A stretch of DNA of 64,000 nucleotides from Phaeodactylibacter luteus (GCF_007993045.1 NZ_VOOR01000002.1:1-64000), one strand, 5' to 3'. Shown: positions 25,065-34,634, counted from the first letter of the stretch. Made by a program: numbers and translations. The notes: generated by a model not told the origin, from the sequence alone.

Positions 25065-26267
25065 TTAGTCAGGGTATTGGTTGGCCTCTTCCGAAAGGTC
25101 CTCATACAAAGGCGCTCCGGTATCAGCGAAAACGACCCGCAGCTGGTACTTCGGGCTGATGCCTTTGACAATTGGCCCAAACAGCGTGTTCATCAGTTCT
25201 ATGGCTTGGTTTTCGGCTTTTTCAAAAATATCGCTTTCCAGCGCTTCCCTCCTGAACTCAGACCGCAAGACATTAAAGTTTTTGTTGAGGTCAATATTTT
25301 CCACTTCCCTCATCCAGCCAATGTCTAGTTTGTCAATCTTGGGGTACACTTCGTGTGAAAGGATGACCGGCTGGGGCAAAGTGATGGTGACAACCTCTTG
25401 CCTGCTGTTCAGCTGAATGTCGAAGTAATCATTTAGGCGGAAGCCCACTTTCAGGAGGCTGATGGCAGAGACTTCGATATCTGAGGAGGACACCGCGAAG
25501 CCGAACACCTTGGTCTGTAGGTTTCGGTTGAGGCCTTTCTTGTCCCGTACTTCCATCGTAGCCAATTCGGCGATAACGCGCTCTACTTTTTCCTGCAACA
25601 GCCCGCGCGACCGGCCGAAATCCCGGATAGCCGCCCGGTCAGACAGTTTGGCGAGCATAGGTGCTACTGCCTCTTGCATAGCGACCCCACAAGGCGTATT
25701 GACTTCTTTCCCCTTGGCATAGATACTGCCGCCCTGAGTTGGGACAAGGGAGGTGATCACTTGTGTCACCAAAAAGCAGGTATACTTCCCGGCCACTTCC
25801 CTCAGGGCCTGTACCGCCCCGCTGCCTTCGTTATCGTACCAAGTTTCGTAAAGCTGGCCGGTGGTGTCGTTCAGCCGGGTGAAGTCATTGAAATATAGCT
25901 CTGCAAGGTAGGGGTGATGTTTTTCATATTCCTCCTGCACCCGGCCGAGCGCACTGTCGTCCAAGTTCATCCTGCGCCCGACATGGCGCAGGATGTTCAG
26001 GTTGAGGTCGTACACGAGCCGGTCAAATGCCCGGCGGTTGCGTGTGGGGTTGGACAAAATGTCCAAGGCCTGCTCTTCGTCTATCTGGAGCTGAAAATCA
26101 GAGGGCACATAAGTGACCTGGTATTCTTGGGGCACATCGGTATAGCCCGCTGGGCTGATGACCTTTTTGTAGATGAACAGCCCGATAAGGCCAAGCCCAA
26201 GGGTGGCGGCAAGCGCACGCAACAAACTTTGCCGGCTGGCACCGGTATCTGAAGTGTTTCTGGCCAT
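25065..26267 (-). CDS. Membrane-anchored DUF4230-like protein
   Basis: The 400-residue protein has one N-terminal membrane segment (LGLGLIGLFIYKKVISP, about 20-37) and a long soluble part. Its C-terminal half (about 220-390), including EVSAISLLKVGFRLNDYFDI, VVTITLPQPVILSHEVYPKI and the helical FRREALESDIFEKAENQAIE, resembles the DUF4230 family. That family is of unknown function and often found near the cell envelope. The N-terminal half is not recognised. It precedes the TPMT-like gene closely. Confidence 0.6.
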   Translation of the reverse strand: MARNTSDTGASRQSLLRALAATLGLGLIGLFIYKKVISPAGYTDVPQEYQVTYVPSDFQLQIDEEQALDILSNPTRNRRAFDRLVYDLNLNILRHVGRRMNLDDSALGRVQEEYEKHHPYLAELYFNDFTRLNDTTGQLYETWYDNEGSGAVQALREVAGKYTCFLVTQVITSLVPTQGGSIYAKGKEVNTPCGVAMQEAVAPMLAKLSDRAAIRDFGRSRGLLQEKVERVIAELATMEVRDKKGLNRNLQTKVFGFAVSSSDIEVSAISLLKVGFRLNDYFDIQLNSRQEVVTITLPQPVILSHEVYPKIDKLDIGWMREVENIDLNKNFNVLRSEFRREALESDIFEKAENQAIELMNTLFGPIVKGISPKYQLRVVFADTGAPLYEDLSEEANQYPD

Positions 26268-26468
26268 AAGGCAAGGTTGAGAAGCTAATGGATTTGAGCC
26301 GTAAATGCCTGCAGTTCAGAGCTCAGCAACAGCGGGGCTGGTGCTGAAAAACAGCTAGGGATCTGGGCTGGTCAAGCGAATTTCAATTTTGATCAGTGCT
26401 GGGGCACAAAAATGCCGTGCTGCCTGAGCCCGGGGCAAAGATAAATTGCTGTGCCCTTGGCAGGCCAG

Positions 26469-26933
26469 CTAGTTTTGCATTTGCATCAATATGGCTTGCA
26501 GGGCAGCATCTGACTGCTGCTCTGTGCTGAGCAGGTCCTTCAGGCTGACCTGGCTAAGGACATGGTCTATAGCGCTCTGCACAACGCTCCATAAAGACCT
26601 TACCGAGCAGTCTACAGAGTTGGTACAAAGCTTGAAGCCTGCAGCATGCTTGTCGCAAAAACTGCGGTCGAACAGCGCGCCGCCAAGCGCGTGCAGCACT
26701 TCGCCGATGTTGATCTCCTCTGGCGGCATGGCTAGTATATAGCCCCCTTTCTGCCCACGGGTGCTCTCTATATAACCGGCCATGCGGAGCAGTCGGGTGA
26801 GCTTGCCTACATAACTGGCTGACATCCCCTCCTGCTCGCTGAGCTGAGGGATGCTGAGCCCTTCTTCCTGGCCCGACTGAGCGATCCGGATGAGGATGCG
26901 GAGGCCGTATTCGTCTTGTGCTGATATTTTCAT
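26469..26933 (-). CDS. Rrf2-family transcriptional regulator of the SUF operon
   Basis: The 154-residue protein has an N-terminal winged helix (about 1-80: YGLRILIRIAQSG and SASYVGKLTRLLRMAGYIES) and three cysteines, Cys93, Cys103 and Cys109, spaced like those that hold a [2Fe-2S] cluster in IscR. It is the last gene of the SUF operon, so it likely senses Fe-S or iron status and controls the operon (inference). Candidate binding sites lie in the sufB upstream region. Confidence 0.88.
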   Translation of the reverse strand: MKISAQDEYGLRILIRIAQSGQEEGLSIPQLSEQEGMSASYVGKLTRLLRMAGYIESTRGQKGGYILAMPPEEINIGEVLHALGGALFDRSFCDKHAAGFKLCTNSVDCSVRSLWSVVQSAIDHVLSQVSLKDLLSTEQQSDAALQAILMQMQN

Positions 26934-26957
26934 GGCTTTGCGGTTGGGCTGAGGGGG

Positions 26958-27269
26958 TTAAAACATATCGAGCGCGAAGCGGGCTTCTTCGCTCATCATT
27001 TCCTTATTCCATGGCGGATCGTAGACTACTTCTAGTTCTACGTCAGAAACTCCTTTTACTCCGCCAACTTTTTCTTGCACTTCTAAAGGCAATGAATCAG
27101 CAACCGGGCACATAGGCGTGGTGAGGGTCATACGCACGCCAACCCTGCCTTCCTCCCCGATGTTGATGCCGTAGATGAGCCCGAGCTCGTATATGTCTAC
27201 CGGTATTTCGGGGTCGAAAACGGTTTTGATGGCTTCGATGATCTGCTTTTCCAGTGTCGCATTATCCAT
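26958..27269 (-). CDS. SUF-associated MIP18/DUF59 protein (SufT-like)
   Basis: The 103-residue protein belongs to the MIP18/PaaD-like DUF59 family that helps Fe-S cluster maturation or transfer. IEAIKTVFDPEIPVDIYELG, MTLTTPMCPVADSLP with its conserved Cys, and VYDPPWNKEMMSEEARFAL are diagnostic. Its place between sufE and rrf2 in the SUF operon supports the role. Confidence 0.9.
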   Translation of the reverse strand: MDNATLEKQIIEAIKTVFDPEIPVDIYELGLIYGINIGEEGRVGVRMTLTTPMCPVADSLPLEVQEKVGGVKGVSDVELEVVYDPPWNKEMMSEEARFALDMF

Positions 27270-27289
27270 AGCTGCGGAACAGTTTCAGA

Positions 27290-27709
27290 TTAAGGCTTGG
27301 CTTGCAAAGCCAGGCCGTACATTTTCATTTGCTTGACCATGCTGACCAGCCCATTGGACCGGGTAGGGGAGAGGTGCTCTTTCAGTCCGATCTTCTCGAT
27401 AAAGTACAAATCGGCATGGCTGATATCCTTTGGCTTTTGCCCGGAGAGCACCCGGATGAGCAGCGCGATGATCCCTTTGGTGATGACGGCGTCGCTGTCT
27501 GCAGTGAACTGCACCTTGCCATCCATCTCTGCAGCATGCAGCCACACTTGGCTTTGGCAGCCCTTGATCAGGTGGCTTTCATCTTTGTACTGCTCTTCGA
27601 TGAGTGGCAGAGATTTGCCGAGGTCGATAATGTACTCGTACTTTTCCATCCAATCGCCAAAAAAGCCAAACTCATCGATGATCTCATCTTGTATCTGATT
27701 GATTTCCAT
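27290..27709 (-). CDS. sufE: Sulfur acceptor SufE
   Basis: The 139-residue protein takes sulfur from the SufS persulfide and passes it to SufBCD. The acceptor cysteine is Cys51 in HLIKGCQSQVWL. The N-terminal FGFFGDWMEKYEYIIDLGK and the later LIRVLSGQKPKDI are typical. It lies 12 bp after sufS and forms its functional partner. Confidence 0.94.
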   Translation of the reverse strand: MEINQIQDEIIDEFGFFGDWMEKYEYIIDLGKSLPLIEEQYKDESHLIKGCQSQVWLHAAEMDGKVQFTADSDAVITKGIIALLIRVLSGQKPKDISHADLYFIEKIGLKEHLSPTRSNGLVSMVKQMKMYGLALQAKP

Positions 27710-27721
27710 AGTCCTTTCAGT

Positions 27722-28978
27722 TTAGCGCAGCATATTCAGTGCACGTTTCACGCCTGCAACGAGGCGGTCGATATCCGTTTGGTTGTTGTAGAAAGCCAGG
27801 GAGGCGCGCACCGTCCCGGGGATGCCGAAGCGGTCCATTAATGGCTGCGTACAATGGTGCCCGGTCCGGACTGCAATGCCTTGTTTGTCGAGCAGTGCGC
27901 CCAAATCATAGGGGTGGACGCCATCAACGATGAAAGAGACCACGCTGGCTTTATCTTGTGCAGTACCGATTATCCGGAGCCCTTCGATTTGGCTTAGAGC
28001 CTCCGTAGCATAGGCTAGCAGGTTGTGCTCGTGCTCCTGTATGCGGCCATGCCCGATGCTGTTCATATAACGGATGGCTTCACCTAGCCCGATGACCCCT
28101 GCGATATCAGGTGTGCCCGCTTCGAATTTGTGTGGGAGCTCGTTGTAAGTGGTCTTTTCGAAAGTGACGGTTTTTATCATTTCGCCCCCCCCGTGATAGG
28201 GCGGCATGGCATCTAGCCATTCCCGTTTGCCGTAAAGGATGCCAACGCCAGTCGGGCCGAACATTTTGTGGCCAGAGAAGGTGTAAAAATCCGCATCGAG
28301 CTCTTGCACATCCACCTTCATGTGGGGGATGGCCTGAGCGCCGTCTACCAGCACAGGTATGCCCAGTGTATGAGCTCGGCTGATGATGCTTTTGACCGGG
28401 TTGATGGTGCCCATGGAATTGGAAACATGGGTGAGGGCGACCATTTTTACTTTATCGTCCAGCATGGCGTACAGCTCCTCGAGCAGCAGCTCCCCGGCAT
28501 CGTTGATAGGGGCCACCCTCAGCTCGGCCCCTTGGGCTTCGCAGGCCATTTGCCAGGGCACGATATTGCTGTGGTGCTCCATTGCGGTGATGAGCACTGC
28601 GTCCCCCTGCTGAATGAACTTCCGGGAGTAGGAGGAGGCGACCAAGTTGATGCCCTCTGTAGTGCCCCGCACAAAAATCACTTCCTCGGCAGAAGGGGCG
28701 TTGATCAGCTCACGTGCCAGCTCGCGGGCCTCCTCAAAAGCGGTGGTCGCTTCCTGGCTGATCTGGTATACCCCACGGTGGACATTGGCGTGCTCTTGTT
28801 CGTAGTAGCGCGCTATCTTCTGAATGACAGCGTTGGGCTTTTGGCTGGAAGCTGCACTGTCGAGGAAAGCCAAAGGTTGGCCGTTCATTTCCCGTTCCAG
28901 CAGCGGAAAATCTTTTCGGATTTCTTCCAAAGTCCGGATGGCTGGCGTTGCTGTTGATTCCATAATAGTTGTTGTCAA
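27722..28978 (-). CDS. sufS: Cysteine desulfurase SufS
   Basis: This 418-residue PLP enzyme removes sulfur from cysteine for Fe-S cluster building. The PLP lysine is in FYTFSGHKMFGPTGVGILYG, the catalytic Cys is in RTGHHCTQPLMDRFG near the C-terminus, and AMEHHSNIVPWQ stacks on the cofactor. This layout is the type II (SufS) form. It lies in the SUF operon between sufD and sufE, with a hairpin in the 63-bp gap to sufD. Confidence 0.95.
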   Translation of the reverse strand: MTTTIMESTATPAIRTLEEIRKDFPLLEREMNGQPLAFLDSAASSQKPNAVIQKIARYYEQEHANVHRGVYQISQEATTAFEEARELARELINAPSAEEVIFVRGTTEGINLVASSYSRKFIQQGDAVLITAMEHHSNIVPWQMACEAQGAELRVAPINDAGELLLEELYAMLDDKVKMVALTHVSNSMGTINPVKSIISRAHTLGIPVLVDGAQAIPHMKVDVQELDADFYTFSGHKMFGPTGVGILYGKREWLDAMPPYHGGGEMIKTVTFEKTTYNELPHKFEAGTPDIAGVIGLGEAIRYMNSIGHGRIQEHEHNLLAYATEALSQIEGLRIIGTAQDKASVVSFIVDGVHPYDLGALLDKQGIAVRTGHHCTQPLMDRFGIPGTVRASLAFYNNQTDIDRLVAGVKRALNMLR

Positions 28979-28983
28979 TGTAC

Positions 28984-29010
28984 ACAGCCCCGGACGGTGC
29001 CCGGGGCTGT
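28984..29010 (-). other. Intercistronic hairpin between sufD and sufS
   Basis: Perfect arms ACAGCCCCGG / CCGGGGCTGT surround a seven-base loop. No T-run follows on the minus strand, so it may adjust mRNA stability or partial read-through between sufBCD and sufSE-sufT-rrf2. Confidence 0.55.
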
Positions 29011-29041
29011 TGCCAAAAAATGTATAGGCTTCCGGGCAAGC

Positions 29042-30379
29042 TTATGCGCCAAATTTCTCCGCGATCATTTTTGCTCCAAATGTGCTTACCGCTTGGTTCG
29101 GGAAATGCCCGAGCACCTCGCCGATGAAAGCGAACTGCAGCATGGCGCGGGCTGCGGCATCGCTCATCCCCCGGCTGCGGAGGTAGAAGACGGAGTCCTC
29201 ATCCAATTGCCCGATGGTGGCACCGTGGCTGCAGCGGACATCATCTGCGAAAATCTCCAATTGAGGCTTGCTGTCCATTTGTGCTTTATTGGACAGGACG
29301 AGGCTGCTGCTCTGTTGGAAAGCGTTGGTCTTTTGGGCGTCCTGCCTGACCAGCACTTTGCCATTGAAAACACCCCGGGCTTTGTCCGTCACTATGCCCT
29401 TGTACAGCTCATTGCTCTGGCAGTGTGGCACAGCGTGATCCAGGAATGTATGGTTGTCGATGTGCTGTTCCCCATTGCCAAAATAAATACCGTAGTAATT
29501 GGTGGTAAGGTTGGAGCCCAAATGCACGGTATTGAGGTTGTTCCGGACAATCCTTCCCCCTAGGTCAATGGTGTAGTTGTTGAAGGTGCTGTCCCGGTCG
29601 TGGGCTGCATCCGTATTGTTGATGACAAAACCCTGCTCGCCCTCATTTTGAAGGCAATAATGGTGCACGTGCGCATTAGGGCTGACCAATGCCCGGTTGG
29701 CGAGGTTGTTGAAGTAGACGCCTGAAGTGCCAGGAAGCTGGAACTGCCCTTCGATGACCGTGAACTCACTGCTCTCTTCTGCGACAAAGATGTTGAGGTG
29801 GCTGTTGTAAATGGGCGTTCCGCCTGGGGCAGCCAAGTGCAGGATGTACACTGGGCGCTCTGCCTGAGTATTTTTAGCGGTATGGAAAAAAAGGCTGTGC
29901 TGGGAGAACGCGAGGTTGAGGCTCAGGAAGATGTCTTCCCGCTCTGTGAGCATTTTCTCCAGCTCTCCCCGGGCCACAGTGCCGAACTGATCAGAGTCGA
30001 GGGCATCTTCCAGCTTGAGCACAGACATGCCTTTAGGCAGCGTTTTCTCATCAGAAAGCTGAGGCTGATAGACCCCATTGACAAAAACGATGAGGTGGGC
30101 ATCGAGCCCTTCAGGGATGAAGGGGGAGAGCGCATCAGCGGATACCGCTACCTGCTCCCCGAGCTGATACTCCTGCTGTACAATCCGGTTGATGCTTGTG
30201 TACTTCCACTCTTCGTCCCGGCGGGTAGGGAAAGAAAGCGCCCCTGCCTGTCGGATGGCCCGTTGCTGATACTCCTGCAGCGGGTGAACGGCGCCGGTGG
30301 CGGCGCCGTGTTTTTCGAATAAATCCAGGAAGCGCTGTTTTTCTACAGCGAAACGGTCTTCTACTACGGTAGTTGACAT
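29042..30379 (-). CDS. sufD: Fe-S scaffold subunit SufD
   Basis: SufD pairs with SufB and SufC as the scaffold for cluster assembly. The 445-residue protein has the right-handed beta-helix core typical of the family and the C-terminal signature QLEIFADDVRCSHGATIGQL DEDSVFYLRSRG, here separated at the conserved Cys-Ser-His. I chose the ATG at 30379; an upstream start at 30502 would overlap sufC and lacks similarity. Confidence 0.93.
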   Translation of the reverse strand: MSTTVVEDRFAVEKQRFLDLFEKHGAATGAVHPLQEYQQRAIRQAGALSFPTRRDEEWKYTSINRIVQQEYQLGEQVAVSADALSPFIPEGLDAHLIVFVNGVYQPQLSDEKTLPKGMSVLKLEDALDSDQFGTVARGELEKMLTEREDIFLSLNLAFSQHSLFFHTAKNTQAERPVYILHLAAPGGTPIYNSHLNIFVAEESSEFTVIEGQFQLPGTSGVYFNNLANRALVSPNAHVHHYCLQNEGEQGFVINNTDAAHDRDSTFNNYTIDLGGRIVRNNLNTVHLGSNLTTNYYGIYFGNGEQHIDNHTFLDHAVPHCQSNELYKGIVTDKARGVFNGKVLVRQDAQKTNAFQQSSSLVLSNKAQMDSKPQLEIFADDVRCSHGATIGQLDEDSVFYLRSRGMSDAAARAMLQFAFIGEVLGHFPNQAVSTFGAKMIAEKFGA

Positions 30380-30465
30380 GAATTTAGATATTTGGAGCAG
30401 CTTCTTTTGCTGCATAGGGTTCAAAATCGGATGAGCTCCTGCTGAGGGCAGCGTCTTGGCGGCGT

Positions 30466-31227
30466 TTAAGCGGTCACCGCATCGGCTTCTGCCTTGATCC
30501 AATCGTACCCTTTATCTTCAAGCTCAAGTGCAAGGGATTTATCGCCAGACTTCACGATGCGGCCATTGTAGAGCACGTGCACAAAATCAGGCTCGATATA
30601 GTTGAGCAGGCGCTGATAGTGGGTCACGATGACGAAGGAGCGCTCTGCAGAGCGGAGTTCGTTTACGGCTTCGGACACAATGCGAAGGGCGTCGATGTCC
30701 AGCCCAGAGTCGGTTTCGTCCAAGATAGCGAGCTTTGGTTCCAGCAGGGCCATCTGCAGCATTTCACTGCGCTTTTTTTCTCCCCCGGAGAAGCCTTCAT
30801 TGAGGGAGCGGCGCAGGAAGTCCTCCTTCATGCCTACCATTGCAATTTTCTCGCGGATGAGCTTGAGCATCTGCATGGCATTGAGCTCTTCCAGCCCTTG
30901 AGCTTTACGCTTGGCGTTCACAATGCTTTTGAGGAAGTTGGAGGTGCTGACCCCAGGGATTTCCACAGGGTACTGGAAAGCCATGAAAATGCCAGCCAGT
31001 GAGCGCTCGTCCACTTCCATTTCCAGCAGGTCTTCCCCCAGGAACTCGATGCTGCCGCTTTCTACTTCATATTCTTCCCGGCCTGCGAGCACGTTGGCGA
31101 AGGTGCTTTTGCCAGAACCGTTGGGCCCCATGATGGCGTGCACCTCGCCAGGTTTTACTTCGAGGTTGATGCCTTTGAGGATATTTTTATCTTCTATAGA
31201 GACTTTGAGGTCTTTTACTGTGAGCAT
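30466..31227 (-). CDS. sufC: Fe-S assembly ATPase SufC
   Basis: The 253-residue ABC-type ATPase powers the SufBCD scaffold. Walker A is GPNGSGKST, the signature is [14 protein letters not shown], Walker B is [14 protein letters not shown], and the H-loop is [10 protein letters not shown]. It lacks membrane segments, as expected of this soluble ATPase. It lies between sufB and sufD. Confidence 0.96.
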   Translation of the reverse strand: MLTVKDLKVSIEDKNILKGINLEVKPGEVHAIMGPNGSGKSTFANVLAGREEYEVESGSIEFLGEDLLEMEVDERSLAGIFMAFQYPVEIPGVSTSNFLKSIVNAKRKAQGLEELNAMQMLKLIREKIAMVGMKEDFLRRSLNEGFSGGEKKRSEMLQMALLEPKLAILDETDSGLDIDALRIVSEAVNELRSAERSFVIVTHYQRLLNYIEPDFVHVLYNGRIVKSGDKSLALELEDKGYDWIKAEADAVTA

Positions 31228-31287
31228 AGTATGATAAGGTATTTGCGTTCTGATTAAGAGGTTGAAAAAAGGAGTTGCGTCCGCGGT

Positions 31288-32733
31288 TTAGCCAACGCTG
31301 CCTTCCAGGCTGATGGCCAGGAGCTTCTGAGCTTCGACGGCGAACTCCATAGGCAGCTCATTGAAGACTTCCTTGCAATAGCCGTTCACGATGGTATTGA
31401 CCGCATCTTCCTCGCTGAGCCCTCGCTGCATGAGGTAGAACAGCTGATCTTCCCCGATTTTGGAGGTGGTAGCCTCATGTTCTACCTTAGCGGAATTGTT
31501 TTCCACCTCCAGGTAAGGGAAGGTGTGGGCCCCGCATTTGTCGCCCATGAGCAAGGAGTCGCACACAGAGAAGTTGTGGGCGTTCTCTGCCTTTTTCCCA
31601 ATTTTGACCAGGCCACGGTAAGAGTTGTGGCTGTACCCGGCCGAAATCCCTTTGGATATGATGGTGCTGCGGGTGTTTTTGCCGATGTGGGTCATTTTAG
31701 TGCCCGTATCGGCCTGCTGCTTATTGTTGGTTACGGCTACAGAGTAGAACTCCCCTACGGAGTAATCTCCCAGCAGCACACAGCTTGGGTATTTCCAAGT
31801 CACTGCAGAGCCGGTCTCTACCTGAGTCCAGGTAATTTTAGAACGGACGCCCTTGCACAGCCCGCGCTTGGTCACAAAGTTGTAGATGCCGCCTTTGCCG
31901 TCCTTGTCGCCCGGGTACCAGTTCTGTACGGTAGAGTATTTGATGGTGGCGTTGTCCATTGCAACAAGCTCTACCACTGCAGCGTGCAGCTGATTTTCGT
32001 CCCGCATAGGGGCGGTACAGCCTTCAAGGTAGCTGACGGAGCTGCCCTCTTCTGCGACGATAAGCGTGCGCTCGAACTGCCCGGTATCCCGCTCGTTGAT
32101 CCGGAAGTAAGTGCTGAGCTCCATAGGGCATTTTACCCCTTTAGGGATGTAGACAAAAGAGCCGTCGCTGAACACAGCTGAGTTGAGCGCAGCGTAGTAG
32201 TTGTCGTTAGCAGGCACAACAGAGCCGATGTAGCGCTTGATCAGCTCGGGGTGCTCCTGTACCGCTTCGCTGAAGGAACAGAATATGATGCCCAGCTCAG
32301 CCAGTTTCTCCTTGTAGGTCGTTTTTACGGATACAGAGTCGATGACCGCATCTACGGCTACGCCGGCAAGCATTTTCTGCTCCTCCAGAGGGATGCCCAG
32401 TTTGTTGAAGGTCTCCAGCAGTTCAGGGTCAACCTCATCGAGGCTGTTCAGCTTTTTCTTCTTTTTGGGTGCGGCATAGTACACCATGTCCTGGAGGTCC
32501 ACTGGCGGGTAATCGACATTGGGCCAGGTCGGCTCGGTCATTTCCAAGAATTGCTCGTAAGCTTTCAGGCGCCATTCCGTCAGCCATTCTGGCTCGTTTT
32601 TCTTTTTGGAGATCGCGCGCACGGTGCCTTCGTTGAGCCCTTTGGGCAGCTTATCGGTTTCGATATTGCTGCTGAAGCCATATTTGTAGTCGCTTCTGGT
32701 ATGCTGCTCCAGCGTCTGCATGGAATCGCTCAT
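31288..32733 (-). CDS. sufB: Fe-S scaffold subunit SufB
   Basis: SufB is the first gene of the SUF operon. The 481-residue protein has the core [20 protein letters not shown], with its conserved Cys, then [20 protein letters not shown], and the C-terminal [20 protein letters not shown], with VEHEATT marking the active-site region. I chose the ATG at 32733; an in-frame extension to 32799 would run through the operator and promoter. It is divergent from rimO. Confidence 0.95.
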   Translation of the reverse strand: MSDSMQTLEQHTRSDYKYGFSSNIETDKLPKGLNEGTVRAISKKKNEPEWLTEWRLKAYEQFLEMTEPTWPNVDYPPVDLQDMVYYAAPKKKKKLNSLDEVDPELLETFNKLGIPLEEQKMLAGVAVDAVIDSVSVKTTYKEKLAELGIIFCSFSEAVQEHPELIKRYIGSVVPANDNYYAALNSAVFSDGSFVYIPKGVKCPMELSTYFRINERDTGQFERTLIVAEEGSSVSYLEGCTAPMRDENQLHAAVVELVAMDNATIKYSTVQNWYPGDKDGKGGIYNFVTKRGLCKGVRSKITWTQVETGSAVTWKYPSCVLLGDYSVGEFYSVAVTNNKQQADTGTKMTHIGKNTRSTIISKGISAGYSHNSYRGLVKIGKKAENAHNFSVCDSLLMGDKCGAHTFPYLEVENNSAKVEHEATTSKIGEDQLFYLMQRGLSEEDAVNTIVNGYCKEVFNELPMEFAVEAQKLLAISLEGSVG

Positions 32734-32759
32734 ATCTGAATCCTGTTTTGGCGTGTTAT

Positions 32760-32774
32760 TTAGACTTAATCTAA
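32760..32774. promoter_or_regulatory. Operator candidate at the suf transcription start
   Basis: TTAGA CTTAA TCTAA is a perfect 5-bp dyad with a 5-base spacer. It lies just downstream of the minus-7 element of the suf promoter, where a repressor would block initiation. A near-copy occurs at 24448-24469. The Rrf2 protein of the operon or an iron-responsive Fur/DtxR protein are possible binders. Confidence 0.6.
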
Positions 32775-32777
32775 GTG

Positions 32778-32810
32778 CAAAGGTGAGTAATTTATACAAA
32801 AAAGTACAAA
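32778..32810 (-). promoter_or_regulatory. suf operon promoter
   Basis: On the minus strand TTTG (32810-32807) and CACCTTTG (32785-32778) are 21 bp apart, matching the Bacteroidota minus-33/minus-7 pattern with one mismatch. It lies 45 bp upstream of the sufB start. Confidence 0.6.
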
Positions 32811-32840
32811 TAAGGTTCAGCTTTTCTTTCAGCAGCTGTT

Positions 32841-32858
32841 CTACCTAACATTAGGTAG
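32841..32858. promoter_or_regulatory. Palindrome CTACCTAA-CA-TTAGGTAG
   Basis: This perfect 8-bp inverted repeat with a 2-base spacer lies 31 bp upstream of the suf minus-33 element. The TTAGG half-site recalls DtxR/IdeR-type operators. The regulator is unknown. Confidence 0.55.
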
Positions 32859-32965
32859 GGTAGGGGCACAGCCCTTGTGTAGTGCCTTTTGTTGGGCAGA
32901 GGCTTGATTTCTGGTGTATTTCACTGTGATTAAAATTAAGTACAGAACAAAATTCTTTGATATAA

Positions 32966-32989
32966 ATATCCTATTCTTGGATAGGATAT
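32966..32989. promoter_or_regulatory. Palindrome ATATCCTAT-N6-ATAGGATAT
   Basis: A perfect 9-bp inverted repeat with a 6-base spacer lies 45 bp upstream of the rimO promoter-like pair. It is a strong candidate operator for the rimO side of the divergent region. Confidence 0.55.
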
Positions 32990-33033
32990 ACCTATGTTTA
33001 GGGAGAAGACCTAAACAGGCCAAGGGCTAACAA

Positions 33034-33058
33034 TTGTCCGCTCCCTTGCCTATCTTTG
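33034..33058 (+). promoter_or_regulatory. Candidate rimO promoter
   Basis: TATCTTTG at 33051-33058 is a perfect TANNTTTG minus-7 element; a TTG lies 14 bp before it, short of the usual spacing. It lies 10 bp before the rimO start, implying a very short leader or a start at the next Met. Confidence 0.5.
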
Positions 33059-33068
33059 CGCCCGCTAA

Positions 33069-34394
33069 ATGCTTGATATGAAGACCAAAACGCTCAAACG
33101 AGATAAAGTAAACGTCATTACCCTGGGCTGTTCCAAAAACCGGGTCGATTCTGAGAACATCATCACGCAGCTGCGCGGCAATGATTTCGAGGTCGTACAC
33201 GAAGATGATGATGCGGAGGCTAATGTCGTCATTGTGAACACTTGCGGTTTTATCGACTTGGCCAAGGAGGAGTCGGTCAATACCATACTAGAGTATGCGG
33301 ACATCAAAAAGGAAGGCGGGATAGATAAGCTGTATGTGACGGGCTGCCTTTCACAGCGCTACAAGGACGACTTGGAAGCTGAAATACCTGAGGTAGATGC
33401 TTACTTCGGCACCTTGGAGTTGCCCGGGCTGCTTGCCAAGCTCAATGCCGACTATAAGCATGAGCTCATAGGGGAGCGCACGACGACCACCCCTCAGCAC
33501 TATGCCTACCTGAAGATATCAGAAGGCTGCAACCGGACTTGCTCTTTTTGTGCCATCCCACTGATGCGCGGCAAGCACATCTCCCGCCCGGTGGAAGAGC
33601 TGGTGCAGGAAGCCCGCAACCTGGCCCGCATGGGGGTGAAAGAGCTGTTGCTCATTGCACAGGAGCTCACTTACTACGGGCTGGATATATACAAAAAACG
33701 CGAACTGCCGCGCCTGCTGCATGCTTTGGCGGATGTAGAGGGCATTGAATGGATCAGGCTCCACTATGCTTACCCCAGCAAGTTCCCGATGGAAATATTC
33801 GAGGCTATGGCGGCGCGCAAGGAAATCTGCAATTACTTGGACATCCCTTTGCAGCATGCCAACAACGGGGTGCTAGAGCGTATGCGCCGTCAGATTACCC
33901 GGGAGGAGACCGTAGCTCTGGTAAAAGCGGCCCGCGAGCGGGTGCCGGGCATCACGATGCGGACCACCCTGCTCGTCGGTTTCCCCGGCGAGACGGAGGA
34001 GGAGTTTCAGGACCTTTGCGATTTTGTAGAGGAGATGGAGTTTGACCGCTTGGGCGTATTCCAGTATTCCCACGAGGAGGGCACCTCTGCTTATGGGCTG
34101 GAAGACGATGTGCCCGCAGCAATAAAAGCGGAGCGCGCAAACCGCATCATGGAGATTCAGCAGGCGATATCTGCCCGGAAGAACGAGGCTAAGGTAGGGC
34201 AGTCTTTCCGGGTGCTGTTCGACCGCAAAGAAGGCGGGTATTTCGTTGGGCGCACTGAAGGGGATAGCCCTGAGGTAGACAACGAAGTTTTGGTACCTGC
34301 CGAAGGCCAGTATGTCCGGGTTGGCGACTTTGCCAATGTCCGTATAACAGAAGCTACCGAATACGATATTTTTGGAGAAGTAGCGGCCGGCTGA
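33069..34394 (+). CDS. rimO: Ribosomal protein S12 methylthiotransferase RimO
   Basis: RimO adds a methylthio group to an Asp of ribosomal protein uS12. The 441-residue protein has an N-terminal UPF0004 domain with three cluster Cys (TLGCSKNRVDSE, VNTCGFIDLAKEES, VTGCLSQRY), a radical-SAM barrel with EGCNRTCSFCAIPLMRG (CxxxCxxC) and a C-terminal TRAM domain. It needs two [4Fe-4S] clusters, which suits its divergent position next to the SUF operon. The Met at residue 4 (33078) may be the true start. Confidence 0.95.
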   Translation: MLDMKTKTLKRDKVNVITLGCSKNRVDSENIITQLRGNDFEVVHEDDDAEANVVIVNTCGFIDLAKEESVNTILEYADIKKEGGIDKLYVTGCLSQRYKDDLEAEIPEVDAYFGTLELPGLLAKLNADYKHELIGERTTTTPQHYAYLKISEGCNRTCSFCAIPLMRGKHISRPVEELVQEARNLARMGVKELLLIAQELTYYGLDIYKKRELPRLLHALADVEGIEWIRLHYAYPSKFPMEIFEAMAARKEICNYLDIPLQHANNGVLERMRRQITREETVALVKAARERVPGITMRTTLLVGFPGETEEEFQDLCDFVEEMEFDRLGVFQYSHEEGTSAYGLEDDVPAAIKAERANRIMEIQQAISARKNEAKVGQSFRVLFDRKEGGYFVGRTEGDSPEVDNEVLVPAEGQYVRVGDFANVRITEATEYDIFGEVAAG

Positions 34395-34429
34395 TACAGC
34401 GGGCTGCTTAAATGGCCTGATGGTTTTGG

Positions 34430-34465
34430 AAAAGCCCTTTCTGAGTTGGATCAGGAAGGGCTTTT
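34430..34465 (+). terminator. rimO terminator, bidirectional
   Basis: AAAAGCCCTT and AAGGGCTTTT form a 10-bp stem with a 16-base loop, ending in four T, 35 bp after the rimO stop. Confidence 0.8.
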
Positions 34466-34500
34466 GTATTGGCAATTGCAAATACTGCCAGGGCTTTTAG

Positions 34501-34634
34501 TATTGGGCTAAAGCCTGCAAGCCCTAGCCGGGCATCGGCCTAGCGATGTGCAGGGGCGGCAGGCCTGATAAGGCCGAGCGGATAGCGAGCCCCGGAACGT
34601 AGCGCCCCTGCCGTGAGGCGGGGGAGGCCCCTAA
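34501..34634 (-). repeat. Intergenic repeat family, copy F
   Basis: This is a core-only copy in minus orientation (GGCCTAGCGATGTGCAGGGG, AGCGGATAGCGAGCCCCGGA). Neither terminal inverted repeat is clear. It lies between the rimO terminator and the cytochrome gene stop. Confidence 0.65.

Noticed and set aside
30380-30502. Longer sufD start
   Set aside because: It overlaps sufC and adds residues not seen in SufD.
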